This document shows positions 1 through 8,909 of a stretch of DNA of 64,000 bases, piece by piece; position 1 is the first letter of the stretch; each line of letters begins with the position of its first letter. A program made the position numbers and the translations under genes. The notes under the pieces are model-generated. The model had not been told where the DNA came from and ran no database searches. It saw only the letters and a program-made list of their open reading frames with translations. Origin of the DNA: Cryomorphaceae bacterium (GTDB taxonomy: Bacteria; Bacteroidota; Bacteroidia; Flavobacteriales; Schleiferiaceae); assembly GCA_021298655.1 (NCBI GenBank), contig JAJTFK010000007.1, positions 1-64,000 on the forward strand. The letters run 5' to 3'.

Positions 1-171
1 GTGCTGGTCAAAAACGGTCCAGGTGTAGGCTCCGTCGTGGCGGCGTCCAAAAGATTGGTCGTCCATTAGCGGCGGAACCCGAACCTCGTCGAGTACCGCC
101 CAGTCTCCGGCGATTTGCCGACTGAGGTATACTCCTTCGCCGTTCGCGTCCAGTTTGAACGGAGGGCCCCC
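1..171 (-). pseudogene. Out-of-frame continuation of the CotH/lamin-tail protein (runs off the window)
   Basis: Reading the minus strand one base shifted after the C5 run at 167-171 gives GGPPFKLDANGEGVYLSR and then a continuous frame to base 1. This is the expected second half of a lamin-tail domain (FKL..GE.VYL pattern). One extra base in the run would rejoin it to the upstream frame. Either the assembly dropped a base in the homopolymer or the gene is truly frameshifted. Confidence 0.75.
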
Positions 172-1973
172 GTGAAGCTGCTGCTGCCGGATGCCCAAAG
201 CAGCAGCCGCCCACCCGCCGGAATGCTGTAGCCATTGAGGCTTGCCTTGGCTGGGTTCGTTCGGCTGTCGCTCAGGTAGAGGCCGTTGAGGCTGACCGAG
301 GTGGCCCCGGGATTCAACAATTCAATCCAGTCTTCTCGGTTGCCGTTGGGCGCTGTAGGGCCGTTTGCGTTGGCGCTGCACACTTCATTCAGTACGACGT
401 TCGGGCCCGCAATGGTCGCCCAAAATCCGGGCGAGCAGGGCGCGGAATTGGCTGCGCCTTGAGCGTCCGTTGCCGTAACGTAGTAGCTAAATCCGTTGCT
501 GACCCCGTCCAGGAGGGCGCCGTAGAGTCGGTCGCCAGCCAATTCGTCGTGGTGCGCCCCGTCGTCCAACAAGGCCAAACTCTGCCAGCTTCCGCCGGTA
601 GGTTGGTAGTGAACTACTACGCTCGGCGTGGCTTCGTCCCAAACTTCGACCTGAATCGGAACTCGGCCGCTGGCCCCGTGGCCCACAATCCGCGGTGGGA
701 ATACGATGGGTTCCACATTTCCTTGCGGAATTTGGATTGCCGAAGAAGCGATGCGCGTTGCCATAAAGGGATGGATCCCAAATTTTACGTGGGCTCCAGC
801 GGCCACCGTCAGGGCGTTCCAGAAATCCAAGGAATCGTAGCCGTAGTCCAAGCTGCGGTAGGCGTCCTCTTCGACATACGGCGCGAGCTGGGCGCGGAGG
901 TTCCTGTTGCGCGCTTGCCACGCGGACGTCCCGGCCAATGCGCCCAATTCGTTCAAAAACAGCCCAAGCCGACGCTGGGCCTCGGGATTTGCGCTGATTT
1001 TCGTGTACAGGGGGTAGGTGCCGAATTGCGTGATGCCTCGCGTGGCCCAATTGATGTTGAACCAATCCACACCAAACGTATTGTCGGCATCGTAGGAGCT
1101 AAAGTGCATCAAACCGCTTGCCGGATCTTCGTAGAGGTAGAAGTTGTTTTTATTGAACGAGTGGTTGTCCCAATGCCCGGTGGTGATTTCCCAGGCGAGC
1201 CATTTGAGGTAGTCGTTGACGTTAAAAATGCTGTCGAGCGCACACAGCGACTGCGTGCCCGTCGTGGCGTGCAGCGCGGTCACAAACGCTGCGAGTCCAC
1301 GGTAGTCGTCGGCGCCTTCGTTGGTTTCGAGTTCGTAGACCCGCCTTCCGCCCGACGAAAGTTTGTAGGACGCGGGGTCGGTCCCAAGGTTGGCCAAGTC
1401 CGCAGGGTAGAGGCACTTGTACAGGTTGCCCGCATCCCGCGCGAAGCGGTGCTCCACGTAGTCGTCGTTGAAGTGTTCCACGTTGGCATACAGGCCAAAC
1501 GGCTGTCCGTTGATGAAAAGTCGAACGTGGTTGACGCGCGGAGCGGGAATCCCTAAATCCTGGGCGAGCTCCCAGGCAATGCGCGCCCTCATGATGCTTG
1601 GGTCGTTGTGTTCTCCGTTTAAATTCAGGTCTTTAACTCCCTGGGAACGCGCACCGGGCGTGAAGCTGTTGAACGAAATCTTAAACGACTTTTTGCCGCT
1701 GCTGCGCGACGTGTTGCCGCGCAGTCGGAAGCCTACTTCGACACCGCTTACCGAAAATCCGGGCGCCGTAAACGCAAAGGTTGCGTGGTATTCGTAGTCG
1801 CTGGTGACGTTGGTTAAAATTGCCGCCAGGCTGTCGGCCGGAATCGCAATGTCGATGCGCGGAACGACGTCGGTGCGGTAGAATTGGTTCGCCGGCGGCA
1901 AGGCTGCGCGCTGTGCGGCCATCGACCAGGGAACGGCCATGAACAGGGCCAACCAAACGATGTTTGTGCGCAT
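66..1973 (-). CDS. CotH kinase-like secreted protein with lamin-tail domain, frameshifted near its 3' end
   Basis: The start gives a signal peptide (MRTNIVWLALFMAVPWSMAA). Residues about 35-430 resemble the CotH family: the RLRGNTSRS segment near residue 85 and the YDADNTFG segment near 295 are typical. In the family, CotH is an atypical protein kinase in spore coats; many Bacteroidota homologues are secreted and of unknown role. About residue 530 onward is a lamin-tail domain (VVLNEVCSANA, DWIELLNP). The domain breaks at a run of five C at 167-171: the frame goes into nonsense ending at base 66, while the next frame continues the lamin-tail domain to base 1 and beyond. The start overlaps the GH92 stop (TAATG), so the two are probably cotranscribed and secreted together. 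Identity of the family is good; substrate unknown. Confidence 0.8.
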   Translation of the reverse strand: MRTNIVWLALFMAVPWSMAAQRAALPPANQFYRTDVVPRIDIAIPADSLAAILTNVTSDYEYHATFAFTAPGFSVSGVEVGFRLRGNTSRSSGKKSFKISFNSFTPGARSQGVKDLNLNGEHNDPSIMRARIAWELAQDLGIPAPRVNHVRLFINGQPFGLYANVEHFNDDYVEHRFARDAGNLYKCLYPADLANLGTDPASYKLSSGGRRVYELETNEGADDYRGLAAFVTALHATTGTQSLCALDSIFNVNDYLKWLAWEITTGHWDNHSFNKNNFYLYEDPASGLMHFSSYDADNTFGVDWFNINWATRGITQFGTYPLYTKISANPEAQRRLGLFLNELGALAGTSAWQARNRNLRAQLAPYVEEDAYRSLDYGYDSLDFWNALTVAAGAHVKFGIHPFMATRIASSAIQIPQGNVEPIVFPPRIVGHGASGRVPIQVEVWDEATPSVVVHYQPTGGSWQSLALLDDGAHHDELAGDRLYGALLDGVSNGFSYYVTATDAQGAANSAPCSPGFWATIAGPNVVLNEVCSANANGPTAPNGNREDWIELLNPGATSVSLNGLYLSDSRTNPAKASLNGYSIPAGGRLLLWASGSSSFTGALRSNWTRTAKEYTSVGKSPETGRYSTRFGFRR

Positions 1974-4747
1974 TACCGTACCGTGTTGACCGTCAATTCA
2001 TCCACAAAAACAAAGGTTTCCCCTCCGGCACCGGGGTGCCACGAGGGCAGAATGCCGGGGTTTGCCAGCTTCACGCGAACGGATTTTAGCTTGGCGCCCT
2101 TCGGCCCCGTGAAGCCTACGGTTTTTCGGAATACCGCGCTGGGGCTCTCGCTGCGCGCCACGTCGCCGAGGTCGATGTGCTGCGTTTGGACCGCAGCGTT
2201 GGCAAACACGCAGGTAACCTCAATTGCTTCCGGCAGGGCGATCCACGACTTGATGTCCTTGAGCAGGCTTACTTCAACCTCAATTTCGCGAGCCTTGATG
2301 GCTTTGGGGTGCACGAGTTCGATGATCGCGTCCTGGCCCTGAATCCCTGTCCATTCGCCTTTGCGCCAATCCACGTCGCCGAACACGCCGTCCACTAAAC
2401 TTGCGTCACCCGGTCGGTATTGGGGATTTGCTACCCCCTGTACCAACGTGGCGGTCCATTCGTTTGGTTTTTTCGTGGTCTCCGCGATGGACCGGTGCTG
2501 GGTTCGGCCGTCGCCCGCTTCGAGTTTCTGGCTCTCGGTAACTGTTTGGCTCGCCCCGTCAATCGTGGCGGTAGTCTTGCCCTCAAACCGCCGCGGAACC
2601 TGGATTCGCGGCGCCGGAAGCACCACCGACGTCAGCCCGTGTGCTGCGTTTTCGTAAGGAGCCAGCGCACCGGGTGCCGTTCCGTGGTGGACCGTAATGC
2701 GCTCCGCCTTCACCAGTTCGTCATGGTCTATAAATCCGCGGTAGGCAAGTCGGGCGTTGTGGTAGGGCAGTTCCAGGCTTTGCACGTAGGGCCCGGTTCC
2801 GAAGCGATACAGGTCGGTATTCAACCCATTTGCCCGCAGCGCAACCCGGTTCCAGAGCATGGGGCCCACCGCGTAGCGCGCTTCGCCCGGAACCAAGGGG
2901 TAAATTCCCCAGGAGCTCATCACGTACCAGGCCGACATCTGGCCGCAGTCTTCGTTGCCTTGGTAGCCGTCGGGCTGGTCGCTGTACATGGTAGCCAAGA
3001 TTTCGCGAATGCGCTCGTGGCCTTTTTCGGCGTGCGGCGTGGCGGAATACAGCCACGCAATATGGTGCGACGGTTCGTTGCCGTGGGCGTATTGACCGAT
3101 GAGCCCGGTAATGTCGGCTTGTTCGCGCCCGACGGTCGCTGAGGGCGCTGCAAACAACGCGTCGAGTTGGCCTTCCAGGGTTCGCCCTTGAGCGCGGAGC
3201 ATGCTCGTCCAGCGCGCGAGGTCGTGCACGGGCGCAAAACTGTACTGCCAGGCGTTGGCCTCGGTGAAGTGGTTGTTGACCTCCCGGGGCTCGAAGCGCG
3301 CCATGAAGTCGCCGTTGTCGCGTGGACGCATCAGCCCTGTAGCGGGATCAAGCAAACTAACCCATCCCTGGCTGCGTCGCCAAAATTCCTCCGCCGTCCC
3401 GAGGTCGCCCAAGCGCGCCGCAGTCCACGCAATCGTCGCGTCGTCGTAGCTGTACTCCAGCGTCTTGGAAACGCTTTCGGACTCGTCCTGAATGCTCAAG
3501 TATCCGTTCGCGGCGTAGGCAGGCAGGCCAAAAACCGGCGCGTTGGCGGTGGTTGTCATGGCGTTGAGCAGTCGTCCTCCGTCTACCGCGTAGCCCTTAG
3601 CGTGGGCGTCGGCGAGCACGCTTACGCTGTGGTAGCCGATCATGCAGTTGGTTTCGTTGCCGGCAAGTTCCCAAACCGGAAGACGCCCTGACTGATCAAA
3701 CATATCCAACATGCTGACAATAAAGTCTTTGGTTCGTTCTGGTTGAACTAAAGCATAAAGAGGGTGTGCCGTGCGGTAGGTGTCCCAAAGCGAAAACACC
3801 GTGTAGTGGGCGTTGGTCGGGTCGCGGTGGATTCGGCCGTCCATTCCGCGGTAGCGCCCGTCCACATCGCTCCACAGATTGGGCACGCTAAACGCGTGGT
3901 AGAGTGCGGTGGCGTAGACGCGGCGGTCGGTGGCACTGCCGCCTTCGACCTGTGCTCGGTCCAGTTCGGCTTGCCACATCGTCCGGCCTCGGGCCACACA
4001 GCGCTCGAAATGAGGCGCATCCGCAAGGGTTGCGGTCAAATTGCGGTCCGCACCTTCGGGATCGGTCCCCGAAAACCCCACGGCGAATTCGACCGAAGGC
4101 GTCGCAAAGCGCAGCAGTACGTGTAGGGAATCCAAAACGTCCACCTTGGTTCCCTTGGGCAGCTTCAGCGCCAAATAAGCATGCTGCTCGCGGGCCCACC
4201 CCTGACTCACCCGCTGCAAAATCAAGGTTTCCCCGAACTGAATCACTTTAGCGCGGAGCACGCGGTCGCGGTAGTTAAGGTCGATCCAGGCCACCGAAGG
4301 CTGACCCGGAGCAAAGGTGTAGCGGTGAAATCCGCCGCGCTCGGCCGCAGTGAATTCCGCCTTAGTGCCGTTCGCCAGCGTTACCCCGTAGTATCCTGCC
4401 GAAGCGGTTTCCGAGGCCTTGCGGAACGCCATTGGGGAATCCTCAAAGGCGGAACCCCACGGTTTGAACAAAAAATCGCCGTAGTCGCCCACGCCCGTGC
4501 CGCTCAGGTGCGTATGGCTGAAGCCCCACAGGGTTGAATCGGTGTAGTGGTAGCCGCTGCAGCCGTCCCAGCCATCTCGGCGCGTATCGGGCCCAATTTG
4601 AACCATACCGAAGGGTGCGGTGGCCGAAGGGTGGGTGTGGCCGTGGCCGCCCGTGCCAATAAACGGATCGATGTCGGCTACCGAAATTTGGGCCGAGGCG
4701 GCCGTTGCCGCGCTAAATGCGGCGGCACAGAGTAGGGTGCGGGTCAT
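1973..4747 (-). CDS. GH92 family alpha-1,2-mannosidase, secreted
   Basis: A signal peptide (residues 1-19, ending AAASAQ-like) precedes a glycoside hydrolase family 92 protein: DPFIGTGGHGHTHPSATAPFG at the N-terminus, LWDTYRTAHPL near residue 320, GNETNCMIGYHS near 365 and CGQMSAWYVMSSWG near 605 are family hallmarks, including acidic and calcium-site residues. GH92 enzymes are calcium-dependent exo-alpha-mannosidases acting on glycoproteins or yeast mannan. About 924 residues is longer than the usual 750; the last 150 residues look like a beta-sandwich discoidin-like appendage. Its TAA stop shares a base with the ATG of the CotH-like gene. No SusC/D pair is adjacent, so this is not a classical polysaccharide utilisation locus within the window. 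Confidence 0.92.
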   Translation of the reverse strand: MTRTLLCAAAFSAATAASAQISVADIDPFIGTGGHGHTHPSATAPFGMVQIGPDTRRDGWDGCSGYHYTDSTLWGFSHTHLSGTGVGDYGDFLFKPWGSAFEDSPMAFRKASETASAGYYGVTLANGTKAEFTAAERGGFHRYTFAPGQPSVAWIDLNYRDRVLRAKVIQFGETLILQRVSQGWAREQHAYLALKLPKGTKVDVLDSLHVLLRFATPSVEFAVGFSGTDPEGADRNLTATLADAPHFERCVARGRTMWQAELDRAQVEGGSATDRRVYATALYHAFSVPNLWSDVDGRYRGMDGRIHRDPTNAHYTVFSLWDTYRTAHPLYALVQPERTKDFIVSMLDMFDQSGRLPVWELAGNETNCMIGYHSVSVLADAHAKGYAVDGGRLLNAMTTTANAPVFGLPAYAANGYLSIQDESESVSKTLEYSYDDATIAWTAARLGDLGTAEEFWRRSQGWVSLLDPATGLMRPRDNGDFMARFEPREVNNHFTEANAWQYSFAPVHDLARWTSMLRAQGRTLEGQLDALFAAPSATVGREQADITGLIGQYAHGNEPSHHIAWLYSATPHAEKGHERIREILATMYSDQPDGYQGNEDCGQMSAWYVMSSWGIYPLVPGEARYAVGPMLWNRVALRANGLNTDLYRFGTGPYVQSLELPYHNARLAYRGFIDHDELVKAERITVHHGTAPGALAPYENAAHGLTSVVLPAPRIQVPRRFEGKTTATIDGASQTVTESQKLEAGDGRTQHRSIAETTKKPNEWTATLVQGVANPQYRPGDASLVDGVFGDVDWRKGEWTGIQGQDAIIELVHPKAIKAREIEVEVSLLKDIKSWIALPEAIEVTCVFANAAVQTQHIDLGDVARSESPSAVFRKTVGFTGPKGAKLKSVRVKLANPGILPSWHPGAGGETFVFVDELTVNTVR

Positions 4748-4751
4748 ACCC

Positions 4752-4759
4752 GAAAGATA
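4752..4759 (-). promoter_or_regulatory. TAnnTTTG-type box 4 bases before the GH92 start
   Basis: The minus strand reads TATCTTTC, then GGGT, then ATG. It matches seven of eight positions of the Bacteroidota -7 box; the spacing predicts a leaderless transcript. Confidence 0.5.
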
Positions 4760-4774
4760 GCGACCGTACCGAAG

Positions 4775-5452
4775 CTATTCGCCCAATAGGTCGGGCCGAC
4801 GCTCCCGAGTGCGCGCAAGGGCCTGCTCGGCGCGCCACTGCTCGATCGCCGGGGTGTTGCCCGACGTCAAAATCTCGGGAACCTTTAGGCCGCGAAACTC
4901 GGCCGGTCGCGTGTACACTGGGGGAGCGAGCAAATTGTCCTGAAACGAGTCCGTCAGGGCCGAGGTTTCGTCGTTCAGCACGCCCGGAATCAAGCGAATC
5001 AGCGCGTCCGCAATCACCGCCGCGGCCAACTCGCCGCCGCTCAGCACGTAGTCGCCAATCGAAATCTCGTGGGTAATCAGGCTGTCGCGCACCCGCTGGT
5101 CAATGCCCTTGTAGTGTCCGCACACAATTAACACGTTTTGGAACGCGGACATGCGGTTGGCCATCGGTTGGTCTAGGGTTTCGCCGTCGGGCGACGTGTA
5201 AATCACGGCGTCGTAGGTCCGTTCCGCCATCAGGCCTTCGATGCAGGCAAAAAGCGGCTCGGGCTTCATGACCATTCCGGCCCCGCCGCCAAAGGCGTAG
5301 TCGTCGACCTGCTTGTGCTTGCCCAAGCCGAATTCGCGCAAGTCGTGCAGGTGTACCTCGGCAAGTCCCTTGGTTTGGGCGCGCTTGAGAATGGATGCCT
5401 CGAACGGACTGCGAATCAGTTCCGGGAGCAAGGAGACAATGTCGATGCGCAC
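4775..5452 (-). CDS. trmD: tRNA (guanine(37)-N1)-methyltransferase TrmD
   Basis: TrmD methylates G37 next to the anticodon of tRNAs reading CNN codons, using S-adenosylmethionine, and prevents +1 frameshifting. The 225-residue length is normal. The SPOUT trefoil-knot motifs are present: [23 protein letters not shown] and [12 protein letters not shown] (about residues 85-140). The start is [12 protein letters not shown], the family's usual N-terminus, three bases after the stop of the upstream 2OG oxygenase gene, so both are in one operon. In many bacteria trmD follows rpsP and rimM; here those lie 30 kb away on the same strand. Confidence 0.97.
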   Translation of the reverse strand: MRIDIVSLLPELIRSPFEASILKRAQTKGLAEVHLHDLREFGLGKHKQVDDYAFGGGAGMVMKPEPLFACIEGLMAERTYDAVIYTSPDGETLDQPMANRMSAFQNVLIVCGHYKGIDQRVRDSLITHEISIGDYVLSGGELAAAVIADALIRLIPGVLNDETSALTDSFQDNLLAPPVYTRPAEFRGLKVPEILTSGNTPAIEQWRAEQALARTRERRPDLLGE

Positions 5453-5455
5453 CGC

Positions 5456-6385
5456 CTAGGCCAGTCCGATTTCGACCAAGCGCTCGTGCAGGTAGGCTCC
5501 GGCGGTAATGTCGCTGAACGCCTTGGGACGCTCGGCGCTCACGCAGTGGGCCAAGCAATTGAGCGGCATGTCCTCTTTGGGGTGCACAAAAAACGGCATC
5601 GAAAAGCGCGGAAGGTGGCGCTTCTCGGCAGTCGGATTTACCACGCGGTGGGTGGTGCTTGCCAGCACGCCGTTGGTGAGGCGCTGCAGCATGTCGCCCA
5701 CATTGATGACGAGCACGTCGGTGGTCACGTGAATCGGAACCCATTTTCCTTCGGAAATCACCTCAAGCCCTTCAGCCGAAGCGCCCATCAGCAAGGTGAT
5801 GAGGTTGATGTCTTCGTGGGCGGCGGCGCGAATTCCGTCTTCAGGAAGCTCCGGCTGCGCGGGGTAGTGAATGGCGCGAAAAATGGAATGGCCGCCCGCC
5901 AGGGCTTTGGTAAAGTACTCGCGGTCCAGGCCGATGTGCAGGGCGACGGCCTTCATAAGCTCATTGCCAATCGCCTCGAGCTTCACGTAGGCGTCGTGAA
6001 TCACGTCGTCCATTCCCGACACCGCCGCGTTTACGGCGACATTGGGCATCAGTCCGCGCGCTTCGGCGTTCATCGGCCCCCACTGAAAAAATTCCTTGAG
6101 GTCGGCCGAGGTTTCGCCCTTGGCGTGTTCGACGCCAAACGGCGTAAATCCCCGCTGCCCCTTGGCTCCAGCCAAAATGTAGTCGCGCTTGATCGCTTCG
6201 GGAAGCTGAAAAAACTGCTGAACGGCCGTGTACAGTTGCTCGCGGTCGGTGGCACCAAAGCCGTGGTGTTCAATGGCGGCAAAACCAAGGGTACGAAAAG
6301 CCGTTCCGAGGGCGTCCGAGAAGGCTTTTTGGGCCTCTGGTCCGCCGTGAGTCCAATCCTGGAGCGAAAGGGTGGGAAGTTGCAT
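5456..6385 (-). CDS. 2-oxoglutarate/Fe(II)-dependent oxygenase, isopenicillin N synthase-like
   Basis: This 309-residue protein has the N-terminal DIOX_N fold and the double-stranded beta-helix core of isopenicillin N synthase-like oxygenases. The iron triad is visible as HED near residue 190 and THRV near residue 246, with a downstream RFS motif (about 261) that would bind the 2-oxoglutarate carboxylate. The substrate cannot be inferred; such cytosolic proteins are widespread in Bacteroidota. It is the first gene of a two-gene operon with trmD. An RNA-modification role is possible but only suggested by the neighbour. Confidence 0.85.
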   Translation of the reverse strand: MQLPTLSLQDWTHGGPEAQKAFSDALGTAFRTLGFAAIEHHGFGATDREQLYTAVQQFFQLPEAIKRDYILAGAKGQRGFTPFGVEHAKGETSADLKEFFQWGPMNAEARGLMPNVAVNAAVSGMDDVIHDAYVKLEAIGNELMKAVALHIGLDREYFTKALAGGHSIFRAIHYPAQPELPEDGIRAAAHEDINLITLLMGASAEGLEVISEGKWVPIHVTTDVLVINVGDMLQRLTNGVLASTTHRVVNPTAEKRHLPRFSMPFFVHPKEDMPLNCLAHCVSAERPKAFSDITAGAYLHERLVEIGLA

Positions 6386-6389
6386 ACAT

Positions 6390-6397
6390 CAAAGATA
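6390..6397 (-). promoter_or_regulatory. TAnnTTTG promoter box for the 2OG oxygenase-trmD operon
   Basis: The minus strand reads TATCTTTG, ATGT, then the ATG at 6385. Perfect match to the box, with a spacer of four bases to the start codon. Confidence 0.65.
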
Positions 6398-6407
6398 GGA
6401 CGCGCCG

Positions 6408-6415
6408 TTCCTTTG
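6408..6415 (+). promoter_or_regulatory. TAnnTTTG-like box for the E1 dehydrogenase gene
   Basis: TTCCTTTG then CAGT then ATG. One mismatch to the consensus. It lies back to back with the divergent box at 6390-6397, so the two boxes share a 34-base intergenic space. Confidence 0.5.
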
Positions 6416-6419
6416 CAGT

Positions 6420-8381
6420 ATGAAGCACACCCCCAGCCTCGACCTGTACCGTTCGCTGTTTTTGCCCCGCGCCGTCGAAGAACGCATGCTCATTGCCCTC
6501 CGCCAAGGCCGAATTTCCAAGTGGTTTTCAAGCTACGGCCAAGAGGCCGTGAGTGTAGGGACCACCTTGGCCATGCACGAAGACGAGTGGATCTGCACGA
6601 TGCACCGAAATTTGGGTGTTTTTACGGCGCGAAATCTGCCGCTAACCAAACTTTTTGCGCAGTTTCAGGGTCGCGCAACGGGCTACACCAAGGGCCGAGA
6701 TCGCTCTTTTCACTTTGGCACGCGCGAACACCGGATTTTCGGCATGATTTCGCACTTGGGTGCCCAGCTTGGCGTAGCCGACGGTTTAGCCCTCGCACGA
6801 AGCCTCCGCGGGGAAGGAAAGTGTGTGCTGGTTTACACGGGCGATGGCGGCGCCTCCGAAGGCGATTTTCACGAAGCCTTGAATGTGGCGGCGGTGTGGA
6901 ATTTGCCCGTTTTAATTGTTGTGGAAAACAACCAATGGGGTCTGTCGACGCCGTCGCGCGAACAGTTTGTTTTTGATTCCTTTGCCGTGAAGGGGCCGGC
7001 CTACGGCATCGAAGCCCATTCCATTGACGGAAACGATCTTGGAGTGGTTCTCGAGACGGCCCGAGAATTAACGCAATCCATTCGCCAAAATCCGCGCCCG
7101 ATTTTGCTGGAATGCGTCACCTTCCGGATGCGCGGCCACGAAGAGGCTTCGGGCACCAAATACTACCCCGAAGGACTTATTGAGTCTTGGCAGGCCAAGG
7201 ACCCGGTGGTTCGCTACCGGCAGGCCGTACTCGATGCCGGTTCCGCTTCCGAATCGGACCTCAAAACCCTGGAAGATTCCCTTGCCGCCGAGGTGCTTAA
7301 TTCCCTAAATCAGGCCCTCGAAGAACCCAAGCCGGAGTACCGCGAAGAAGACGAACTCCACGACGTCTACGCGCCGGTTCCCACGGGTCCTACGAACGAA
7401 GTCCCGCCTTCTTCGGACCGCAAGCTGCGCTTAATTGACGCGATTAAGGAGGGGCTCGATCAGGCGCTCGAGCGCCACGATAATTTGGTTTTCATGGGTC
7501 AAGACATCGCGGAATACGGCGGGGTGTTTAAGGCCACCGACGGGTTCGTCGAACGCTACGGCTCGGACCGCATCCGAAACACGCCCCTGTGCGAATCTGC
7601 CATTGTAGGTGCCGGAGTCGGATTGTCGGTTGAAGGGTACAAAGCCATGGTTGAAATGCAGTTCAGCGATTTCGTAACAGAAGCCATGACCCAAATTTGC
7701 AATCAGGCGGCCAAATTGCACTACCGCTGGGGCCAGCAGGCGGATTTGGTGATCCGAATGCCCACGGGGGCAGGTGTGGCCGCAGGTCCGTTTCACAGCC
7801 AGTCCACCGAGGCATGGTTTGCCCGCGTTCCGGGCCTCAAGGTGGTTTACCCGTCCGGACCTGCGCAGGCCAAAGGTTTGCTGCTGCGTGCCTTTGAAGA
7901 TCCGAATCCGGTGCTGTTTTTTGAACACAAAAACCTGTACCGTTCTGTGGAGGCCGAAGTGGCGCCGGAATACTACAGCCTTCCGTTGGATCGCGCCGTG
8001 CGCGTCCGCGAGGGCGAAGCGATCACGGTGATTGCCTACGGTTGGGCCGTGCATTGGGTTCAGGATTGGATGAAGCGAAACGCCGAAGTTTCGGTGGAGC
8101 TGATCGACCTGGTTTCCCTGCGGCCCATTGACTGGGCTACGCTGGAGCAATCGGTACGCAAAACCGGTCGGTGCGTGGTGGTCCAAGAGGACACTTTTTT
8201 GGGAAGTATTGGCAGTTCGGTGGCCGCCGAATTGCAGTCCCGCTGCTTTACGTCGCTTGATGCGCCCATCGAGGTGGTTTCAAGTGCCGATCTGCCCATA
8301 CCGTTTTCGGCCGAATTAGAGCGCGGATTTTTGCCGCATGAACGCCTGGAAATGGCCCTAAATCGCTGCGTAAAATTTTAA
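6420..8381 (+). CDS. 2-oxoacid dehydrogenase E1 component, fused alpha and beta subunits
   Basis: The 653-residue protein joins the E1 alpha (about 1-315) and E1 beta (about 340-653) subunits of a thiamine-diphosphate 2-oxoacid dehydrogenase. The alpha half carries the TPP motif GDGGASEGDFHEALN through VENNQWGLSTP (residues 141-178). The beta half carries FMGQDIAEYGGVF, FSDFVTEAMTQICNQ, RMPTGAG and FFEHKNLYR. Bacteroidota commonly have this fusion and it is usually assigned to the branched-chain 2-oxoacid complex, which decarboxylates valine, leucine and isoleucine derivatives to acyl-CoA used for branched fatty acids. E2 and E3 are not in the window, so pyruvate-type activity cannot be excluded. 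Confidence 0.93.
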   Translation: MKHTPSLDLYRSLFLPRAVEERMLIALRQGRISKWFSSYGQEAVSVGTTLAMHEDEWICTMHRNLGVFTARNLPLTKLFAQFQGRATGYTKGRDRSFHFGTREHRIFGMISHLGAQLGVADGLALARSLRGEGKCVLVYTGDGGASEGDFHEALNVAAVWNLPVLIVVENNQWGLSTPSREQFVFDSFAVKGPAYGIEAHSIDGNDLGVVLETARELTQSIRQNPRPILLECVTFRMRGHEEASGTKYYPEGLIESWQAKDPVVRYRQAVLDAGSASESDLKTLEDSLAAEVLNSLNQALEEPKPEYREEDELHDVYAPVPTGPTNEVPPSSDRKLRLIDAIKEGLDQALERHDNLVFMGQDIAEYGGVFKATDGFVERYGSDRIRNTPLCESAIVGAGVGLSVEGYKAMVEMQFSDFVTEAMTQICNQAAKLHYRWGQQADLVIRMPTGAGVAAGPFHSQSTEAWFARVPGLKVVYPSGPAQAKGLLLRAFEDPNPVLFFEHKNLYRSVEAEVAPEYYSLPLDRAVRVREGEAITVIAYGWAVHWVQDWMKRNAEVSVELIDLVSLRPIDWATLEQSVRKTGRCVVVQEDTFLGSIGSSVAAELQSRCFTSLDAPIEVVSSADLPIPFSAELERGFLPHERLEMALNRCVKF

Positions 8382-8415
8382 TTAAAAGGAATTGATTTTT
8401 TGGTACGATTTCTGC

Positions 8416-8423
8416 TACATTTG
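8416..8423 (+). promoter_or_regulatory. TAnnTTTG promoter box for the 72-residue protein
   Basis: TACATTTG, with a possible -33 TTG at 8392-8394. It leaves a leader of about 30 bases, unlike most promoters in this window. Confidence 0.6.
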
Positions 8424-8457
8424 AGCCGGTTCAATTAACCATATAATACGTACTAAC

Positions 8458-8676
8458 ATGACTCCATCACAACTCGTTCAGCACTTCCGTGAAAACCAGA
8501 ATGGCAACAAGACGTTGAAGACGGTTTTCCGCAATCAATTCTTGGGCAAATTTGAAATTGAAGAACTGGAAGGTTTGATCATCTCTTGCGAGAAAGAAAT
8601 CGCCAAGCGTGCTCAAGCCGAAATCGACGCCCGTATTCAGTGGCTCGAATCTCAGGGATACACGGTATCTAAGTAA
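8458..8676 (+). CDS. Small conserved hypothetical protein, 72 residues
   Basis: An acidic/basic helical protein starting MTPSQLVQHFREN and ending with a coiled-coil-like segment (EKEIAKRAQAEIDARIQW). It has its own promoter with a leader and its own strong terminator, which suggests a well expressed single gene. No transmembrane segment, signal peptide or known catalytic motif is visible. I recognise no function; similar short proteins occur in Flavobacteriia, by memory only. Confidence 0.8.
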   Translation: MTPSQLVQHFRENQNGNKTLKTVFRNQFLGKFEIEELEGLIISCEKEIAKRAQAEIDARIQWLESQGYTVSK

Positions 8677-8708
8677 TTAGGCGCCGTTCCCCGCCAAACC
8701 AAAAAATT

Positions 8709-8735
8709 AAGGGCCCTTCGGGGCCTTTTTTTATT
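8709..8735 (+). terminator. Rho-independent terminator after the 72-residue protein
   Basis: AAGGGCCC, loop TTCG, GGGGCCTT and then a T tract. One mismatch in the stem. Confidence 0.8.
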
Positions 8736-8759
8736 TTATCAACTCGTGGCTAAAATAAA

Positions 8760-8783
8760 AAAAGCCGCCATTTGGCGGCTTTT
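8760..8783 (-). terminator. Hairpin terminator downstream of tRNA-Val
   Basis: AAAAGCCGCC, loop ATTT, GGCGGCTTTT is a perfect 10-base-pair stem. On the minus strand it lies just after the tRNA 3' end and is followed by a T-rich run; the A/T flanks make it potentially bidirectional. Confidence 0.75.
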
Positions 8784-8788
8784 GGGAG

Positions 8789-8863
8789 TGGGCGCACACG
8801 GATTCGAACCGCGGACCCTCTGCTTGTAAGGCAGATGCTCTGAACCAGCTGAGCTATGCGCCC
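8789..8863 (-). tRNA. tRNA-Val (anticodon TAC)
   Basis: Acceptor stem GGGCGCA/TGCGCCC with discriminator A, D loop AGCTCAGCTGGTTCAGAGC, anticodon loop CTTACAA (TAC at positions 34-36) closed by TCTGC/GCAGA, and T loop GGTTCGAATCC. CCA is not encoded. Confidence 0.95.
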
Positions 8864-8909
8864 CATTGGGGAGTGCAAATATAGTGATGATTGGCAAACC
8901 TCCAAATGC

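Noticed and set aside
459-1556. Long plus-strand open frame opposite the CotH-like gene
   Set aside because: Shadow of a real minus-strand gene; no family features and Arg/Val-rich, as expected from a high G+C antisense frame.
5315-6976. 553-codon plus-strand open frame across trmD, the oxygenase and the E1 gene
   Set aside because: It crosses two opposite genes and a promoter region and runs into E1 in another frame; low-complexity antisense product.
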